A stretch of 64,000 bases of DNA, taken from assembly GCA_026119935.1 (NCBI GenBank), contig JALRMH010000008.1:310001-374000 (forward strand), given 5' to 3'. The notes beneath the pieces are model-generated. The model searched no databases, was not told the DNA's origin, and saw nothing but the letters and a program-made list of their open reading frames with translations. Source of the stretch: Endothia cerciana (taxonomy: Eukaryota; Ascomycota; Sordariomycetes; Diaporthales; Cryphonectriaceae). The translations under genes and the position numbers were made by a program. Within the stretch, counting starts at the first letter, position 1. Every line of letters begins with the position of its first letter. Of the stretch, positions 59,065 to 64,000 are shown piece by piece.

Positions 59065-60111
59065 ATGTTCAGCATGTCGGAGCACAGCTCCCTGCTGGGG
59101 CCGGCCTGGTACATCCTCCAGGTCCTGCGCGCCTGCAACGTCCTCGCGCTCCTCAGCGTGGCCATGTCGAGCATGATCATGGTGGTCAAGACGAACATGG
59201 TGACCAGCTTCTTCGTCTTCCAGGCAATCTCCCACACCGTCACCGCCGGCGTGGCCATGATGCTCCTCGTCAGCGAGCTGCCACAGCCGCGCTTCGTCAC
59301 CGACTTCTACCGCCACAAGTGGCCGACCTTCTCCACCGTCGACGCCTGCAACAGGGGCCACAGCCTCGCCTGGCTCGGCGTCTGGATGATCGCCATGGGC
59401 ATCTGGGTGATGGGCTCCCTGAACGCGCCCGACCTCATCAACGACCTCTCCTTCCCGCTGTGGCGGCTGACGCTCGCGTCTGGCATCCTGGCCTTCGTCT
59501 TCGGCCTGTTCAACCTCGTCGTGTCGCTGATCTTCCGCAACAGCGCGCACAGCATCACGGTCAGGATGATCCGCGAGCACGGCGCCAACGTGTACAACGT
59601 GCGCATGACCGCGCCCCCCTACGACCTCGACGCCGCCACCCTCAACAGCGCCAGCGACCGGTCCAACTCCATCCGCAGGGAGAAGCAGTTCAACTTCCAC
59701 CACCCCTTCCCCGCGGCCGCGAACCCGCAGAACCGCTTCTCGAGGCTGTTCGCCAGGGGCGGCGGCGGCGGCAGCGAGAAGAAGCCCCAGATCAGCGGGC
59801 CCATCAGCGGGCCCATCAGCGGGCCCATCAGCGGGCCCATCATCACGCACACGAGCCCCGAGCCCGACCTGGAGGCCGGGCCGTACTCCCGCCCCGAGAC
59901 ATCGGAGCGGCGGCCGTCGTGGGAGGAATGCGACCGCGGCAGCCCGATCGTGCCGGGGGTCCAGGTAAGCCGCATAGACGACTGGGCGAGAGGCGTCAAG
60001 CAGAATGCTGATATAAGACTACCGCAGCGCCCACCGACAGCCCTTCACCCGGCATATACCGGTGGCCGGTCCAGCATTTATTCCGAGGCAAGCCATCTCA
60101 ACCGTTTCTAG
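59065..60111 (+). CDS. Four-TM fungal membrane protein (DUF7598-like)
   Basis: Fungal-specific membrane protein of unknown function. The N-terminal half (about residues 10-170) has four hydrophobic segments: around LRACNVLALLSVAMSSMIMV, VFQAISHTVTAGVAMMLLV, LAWLGVWMIAMGIWVMG and LASGILAFVFGLFNLVVSL. The N-terminus MFSMSEHSSLLGPAWYIL and the overall layout resemble the DUF7598 family. The C-terminal half is hydrophilic, with four tandem ISGP units. A 63-nt intron at 59965-60027 (GTAAGC donor, GCTGAT branch site, CCGCAG acceptor) is likely. It is in frame and stop-free, so the product is 327 residues if spliced and 348 if not. The C-terminus GGRSSIYSEASHLNRF reads as conserved. The cytosolic tail orientation is a guess. 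Confidence 0.8.
   Translation: MFSMSEHSSLLGPAWYILQVLRACNVLALLSVAMSSMIMVVKTNMVTSFFVFQAISHTVTAGVAMMLLVSELPQPRFVTDFYRHKWPTFSTVDACNRGHSLAWLGVWMIAMGIWVMGSLNAPDLINDLSFPLWRLTLASGILAFVFGLFNLVVSLIFRNSAHSITVRMIREHGANVYNVRMTAPPYDLDAATLNSASDRSNSIRREKQFNFHHPFPAAANPQNRFSRLFARGGGGGSEKKPQISGPISGPISGPISGPIITHTSPEPDLEAGPYSRPETSERRPSWEECDRGSPIVPGVQVSRIDDWARGVKQNADIRLPQRPPTALHPAYTGGRSSIYSEASHLNRF
59791..59842 (+). repeat. 12-bp coding minisatellite encoding ISGP repeats
   Basis: Four near-perfect copies of ATCAGCGGGCCC inside the membrane protein gene, translated as repeated Ile-Ser-Gly-Pro in the hydrophilic tail. Confidence 0.9.
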
Positions 60112-61216
60112 ATGTCTTCCTGTCTCCCGGAGTTATCGCGAAGAGCTGGACAACAAAGGTTAACCAAAGGCATCCGCACAGCTCTTCCGTTGGGCATTCA
60201 AGGACATTACGAAGGACAGGCATTAGGGACAGGACAGGACAGGACAGGACAGGACAGGACAGGACAGGACAGGAGTAAGGGGGGGGGGGGGGGAGAGAGA
60301 GAAAAGGAAAGGAAAGAGATACAATACCCCGCGAGATACCCATATTTGAAAGAGATGCGGAGGAGGCAAAGGATGAGCGCTGCAGACAGAATCATGGCTG
60401 TTGCAGACGCCGCGTTGTAAATGAGATAACGAGCTAATGATCTCTGCCAATCTCCACATCTAATGAGAAGTAAAAATTCAAGCACGTGCGTCTCGGGTAG
60501 TTGATGGTGACTATACGCAGGTGTGGAGGAGAGGCGAGTCTCGTGAAACTCATACGATGATTTACCAGGACGGGCGCCCATGGCTCCCCCCGTAAGACGA
60601 CAACGACGGTCGCTCAATACTACCCATAAAGGTTATGTTTTGGCTAAGAGGAGGAGAGTCTTTGCCGGCAACCAGGCTGTAAGACCGTGAGCCTGATTTC
60701 CTCCTGGGGTAACCTAAAGGACGTCAACGACCCATCCCCGGCTGGTCGCGTCTCGCAATATAATTCGTGAAGCGATCCAGCGTCGGTGAGGAACTGTCTG
60801 GCTTGCTGAGCCCAGTCTGGAGCGACTTCATCGAAGGGCTCAAGCGTACAAGGAAAGGATCGAAAATACGATGCCAGCATCTTCTACGTAGTTACGTTGC
60901 TGAATGCTCGTCGGTTGCTTGTTCTCTCCAGCTCAGTTTTCAGTTTTTTTTTATTTTTTATTTTTTCGAACTCTGGCGTCTGGTCCTCCTGCAGCTTGAC
61001 TGATCTCTGTCACTCTTAGGCACATCTTCCCACTTCCGACTTTAAACACCACTAGCAAAGCCAAACCCCAAACTTGCCTACCTGGCTGACCTCGGGCCTG
61101 ACCTCGATCGTGCACTCAGACCACACCCTTCTCCCCTCTCACTGCCACACCGCCCACCAGACATCAGAATTCCAAACAAGAAACCTACCCAATCAGCTAC
61201 TATCCAGCCATCAAAC
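60112..61216. other. Intergenic region between two tandem plus-strand genes
   Basis: It contains a GGACA repeat at 60226-60273 and a following G-run (60279-60292), a T-rich stretch at 60945-60967 and a CT/CA-rich leader before 61217. No gene is supported. Confidence 0.6.
60226..60273 (+). repeat. Pentanucleotide repeat (GGACA)
   Basis: About nine GGACA units in tandem, followed immediately by a run of 14 G. Confidence 0.95.
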
Positions 61217-62003
61217 ATGCGCTTCATAGTGACCATCCTCGCGGCCGCCTTCGTGGCACTGCTCGCCGCCGCCAGGTACGAGACGCCCAACCGCCTCGCC
61301 GTCGACCGCACCAACACCACCAGCATCCAGTGCGCCCACAGCACCTTCCGCAGGCTCACCGGCGAGGGCGCCATGCTTACCCGCGACTGTGAGCACATCC
61401 TGGGCAGCTTCGAGGGCGAGGGGTACTTCACGATGCTGGCCTACGACTGGAAGAGTGACAACGTATTTCGTAAGGTTTTTTTTTTTTTTTTCCTCCTTCC
61501 TTTTCCTTCCTTTTTTATTTTTAAAAGCAGCCCGTGAAGACCTGAGACAATCCCCCCCCCCCCCTTTCCTCGCCCTTCCACGCGCCTGCCGTCTGAGGAC
61601 TTATCATCTGGCTGACGTTTTTCCTTGAAAAGCATACTGGGTCGAGGGCACCTGCATGTTTGGATTCGTGCGGCTCAATGGGTCCGACGACACTGTCTTG
61701 TAAGTACCTGACGAGCACCTACGGGGCTTACTAGCCCTTCCTTAGATATGAGGATGATGTTTTCTCTCTTCTCTCCTGGTCCGAAGCGCCGTGACTGACG
61801 TGTTTCTTCCGGGGCGTCACAGCATCGGCGACGGCGACCTCAAGAACCTCATCGCCCACTCGATCGACATGCAGCCGGGCGTCCAGGTCATGCAGCGCGT
61901 CCAGGGCAGGGTGGGCTGCAACTCGTCCAGCGGCGGGCAGGCCGAGATCGAGTGGACCGTGCGGATGGCTCCCAACGCCACCCGCGTCTTCCAGCCAGTC
62001 TAA
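61217..62003 (+). CDS. Small secreted four-cysteine protein, hypothetical
   Basis: I do not recognise a family. Three exons, 61217-61469, 61633-61699 and 61823-62003, join in phase to 166 residues. MRFIVTILAAAFVALLAAAR is a clear signal peptide. The mature part has four cysteines (QCAHS, RDCEH, GTCMF, VGCNS), enough for two disulfides. Family-like blocks are GEGYFTMLAYDWKSDNVF, YWVEGTCMFGFVRLNG and IEWTVRMAPNATRVFQPV. Several N-glycosylation sequons occur (NTTS, NGSD, NATR). Intron 1 (163 nt) holds a T-run and a 13-C run. The protein is small, secreted and Cys-containing, so it could be a cell-wall protein, an effector or a cupin-like secreted factor; nothing in the sequence decides. Confidence 0.7.
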
Positions 62004-64000
62004 GGAGTCTCGTAAGGGCCAGGCCAGGGTGGGAGCGCCGGAAGGAGGTCGAAGCTGCTGGCCACAGGGGACAGTCACTTTTTTGGGGCCAGCATCGGGG
62101 AGGTTTGGGGCAGGGTGACAGACCCCGTGGGACTACCTATCTAGGTAGACACAAAGAACGTTGAATTCACAGCCCTGCAAGTCTGGATTGAGGCACTCCC
62201 GAACGATCGAGGTGACACTTTGTTGCTTCCAGTATTGGCGCTTTGTGGCGCACGTTATACGATCGACTGCTTTACTTAGCAGATGAGGGGGGGAAAAAAA
62301 AAATCCGACGCTCGTCACGACAGCGGTAAACTGGGCCTCATTATGGGAATTGTCTGTCTGACCAGGCATTTGTCTAAGCACTCCTCCCGGCCGTCTCTTT
62401 TCCAGGCCCATAACTGACTGGAATGATTTCTATCCTTAAAAAAAATATATATATATATAAAATAAAAACCTTAAAAAAAACTTCATGTTTTCTGGACTTT
62501 CAAGTTTCATTTTTAAACCTCGGCCGTCTATCGTCACGTATCACTAGCCACACACAACCTGAACCCACCTGTGGCACACCGGGACTGAGAGACAAGCACC
62601 AGGGTCCCTGCTATTGCCCGTGGCCCATTACACAGGGCGATAGTCCGGGATGAATGGCCCTTCGATGTAGGCTGTGTTTGGTTTCTGTCCCTGATGTGAA
62701 TACTGGAAATCGGAACGGCGGCGGTGGCCGCTTGCCTGAAAAAGCTGCGAGCGTGTCCGGCCACACACAACACATAATTTACAGTTGACTCATCCTGAAA
62801 GACTTCACATAATGACAATTATAGGCTTTACAGACCTCGAATATATATCCACGCTGATAGATCAAGTATACCTGGGCGAAAGGGAGTCATGGGTCCCGCT
62901 GGCCCCTTCACCCACTTCCACCTGTCCACAGCCAAACGCAAGGGGATTGGCTAAAGACCCCTAACAAAAGGGACGGTTGTCTTGGATCGTCTCTTAGCAT
63001 CAGTCAAAAGCGCACAGATCATTCCTCGTGTGATATGTGAGCAGAGCAGCACAAGAGCGCCCGAGGAACGTGAGCGTCCTGGTGGCAATCATCTAGGCTC
63101 GCGTTATCACGGCCGGTCTTGCCCGGGAGAAAGACTGTTGCAAGTTAAACTGCAGTAACTAGACAAGAGACTGCGAATTGGCTGGCACAGTGAACCGGGA
63201 CGGTGACTCAACGGTAGGGAGCCAACTGCAGGTGTGCAGGGCGTTCCGCGTGAACGAGTTTCAAGATAAAGGCTCAACAAGATTTCAGTAGAACAAGCCT
63301 GTCACGACAACCCTGGAGTCAGGGGTGACGCACGGACCTGCAGCTTTCGCCAAGCAGCGCGGCTTACATAAACCATGCAAACACCCACCACTTGCCAGCT
63401 TTGTTCCTAGGAGCGTCTGGCCCATCAGCTTGACCTCATCAACTTCAAACTTCAACCATCTCTCGACTCAACAGCCGTGCGACCTCGACGCAACGCGCAT
63501 CGTCCATCTGCTTCCCGTCTTCGTCCTGGCAACAAGGCGTGTCGTGCTCACATCAATTCCCAACAGCATTCCCCTTTCTCCCGCCGCCCTCGCGCAGCAT
63601 TCGACCCCAAGATCGCGACGCTTCTCGTGCTTGATTCTGTCATCACTCTACCTGCGCCTGACATCAAGGCGTTCACCCGACAGCCTTGTGTTGATCAACT
63701 AGACACATCTTGCCAAAACCCAGGAGGCACAGGTCAATACTGGCGTAGCAGAAAGAGTCGGCGCCTTGAGGCAGGGACGGATGGTGCAGTGAGGAGAGAG
63801 GCTGATCCTGCGGTGTCGCAAACCTTGCGTGGCTGGGCTGGGGAGGACGAGCTGGGGAGACTCGCCCTCGGGGCTGCGAATATTGGAGAACAAAAGGTCC
63901 TGCGCATATCCAGACCCACTGTGCAGTTCTCACTTGTTGGTGACTGTCGGAATCGCGAGCGTTTTTTTTTCTTCTTTCTTTTTTCCTTTCTTTCTCTTGG
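62004..64000. other. Right-hand intergenic end of the window
   Basis: 3' flank of the secreted-protein gene, an AT-rich patch at 62440-62480, then sequence without a recognisable gene. A GC-rich, pyrimidine-biased stretch at 63390-63710 looks like the leader of a gene, but no conserved product is readable. The last 40 bases are a T/C-rich tract that may belong to a promoter beyond the edge. Confidence 0.5.

Noticed and set aside
59053..59850. Minus-strand open frame of about 265 codons opposite the membrane protein gene
   Set aside because: Asp/Gly/Val/Ala-rich shadow of a C-ending-codon gene; the sense frame has clean transmembrane segments.
60644..60880. Minus-strand open frame reading PFDEVAPDWAQQARQF
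   Set aside because: Superficially protein-like, but codon use is mixed and no splice partner or promoter context was found.
63325..63702. Plus-strand open frame of about 125 codons near the right edge
   Set aside because: Ser/Thr/Pro/Leu-rich pyrimidine-driven sequence that looks like a leader region of a gene beyond the window rather than a protein.

Overview
The window is nuclear DNA of a filamentous ascomycete (Pezizomycotina, most likely a Sordariomycete). Genes are split by short introns of about 60 to 250 nt with GTAAGT/GTATGT-type donors and CTAAC/CTGAC-like branch sites. Coding exons prefer codons ending in G or C. Several products are typical fungal forms (Nrd1/Seb1-type CID-RRM protein, bZIP with a DUF3425-like tail, FG-bearing Nic96, extracellular cupredoxin). 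There is no operon organisation, CRISPR array or recognisable intact transposon. Non-coding DNA is full of microsatellites and runs of ten or more G or C.

Layout, left to right: a peroxisomal acyl-CoA synthetase (+, 481-2720); an AT-rich repeat island (about 3.85-4.2 kb); a large WD40 protein (+, 4279-7939); then, both on the minus strand, the Yhm2-type mitochondrial citrate/oxoglutarate carrier (8766-9902) and mitochondrial citrate synthase (11793-13556); an Nrd1/Seb1-like RNA-binding protein (+, 15528-18114); an 11-kb gene-poor, microsatellite-rich zone (18.1-29.3 kb) with one tentative small gene (-, 19736-20345); plasma-membrane H+-ATPase PMA1 (+, 29321-32280); a tiny four-exon ABM-domain monooxygenase-like gene (-, 32756-33503); a very GC-rich DCAF4-like WD40 gene (+, 35296-37011); a bZIP transcription factor (-, 38736-40554); nucleoporin Nic96 (-, 41763-45210); an FGGY-family sugar kinase (-, 45695-47797); an SMN homologue in five small exons (+, 49731-50712); a secreted cupredoxin (+, 53282-54401); a SERF/4F5-type small protein (-, 55766-56177); a four-TM membrane protein (+, 59065-60111); and a small secreted four-cysteine protein (+, 61217-62003).

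Most genes are unrelated housekeeping genes. The one clear functional pairing is citrate synthase next to the citrate carrier: one makes citrate in the matrix and the other exports it. All exon boundaries were worked out by hand from splice signals, reading phase and family resemblance. They fit together in phase but have no transcript support here. I did not find a convincing new multi-gene system. The most interesting items are genes hidden in tiny exons (ABM gene with an 11-nt micro-exon, SMN, SERF), the unidentified candidate gene at 20 kb, the AT-rich island with a perfect 28-bp palindrome, and the recurrent homopolymer G/C tracts inside introns and intergenic DNA.
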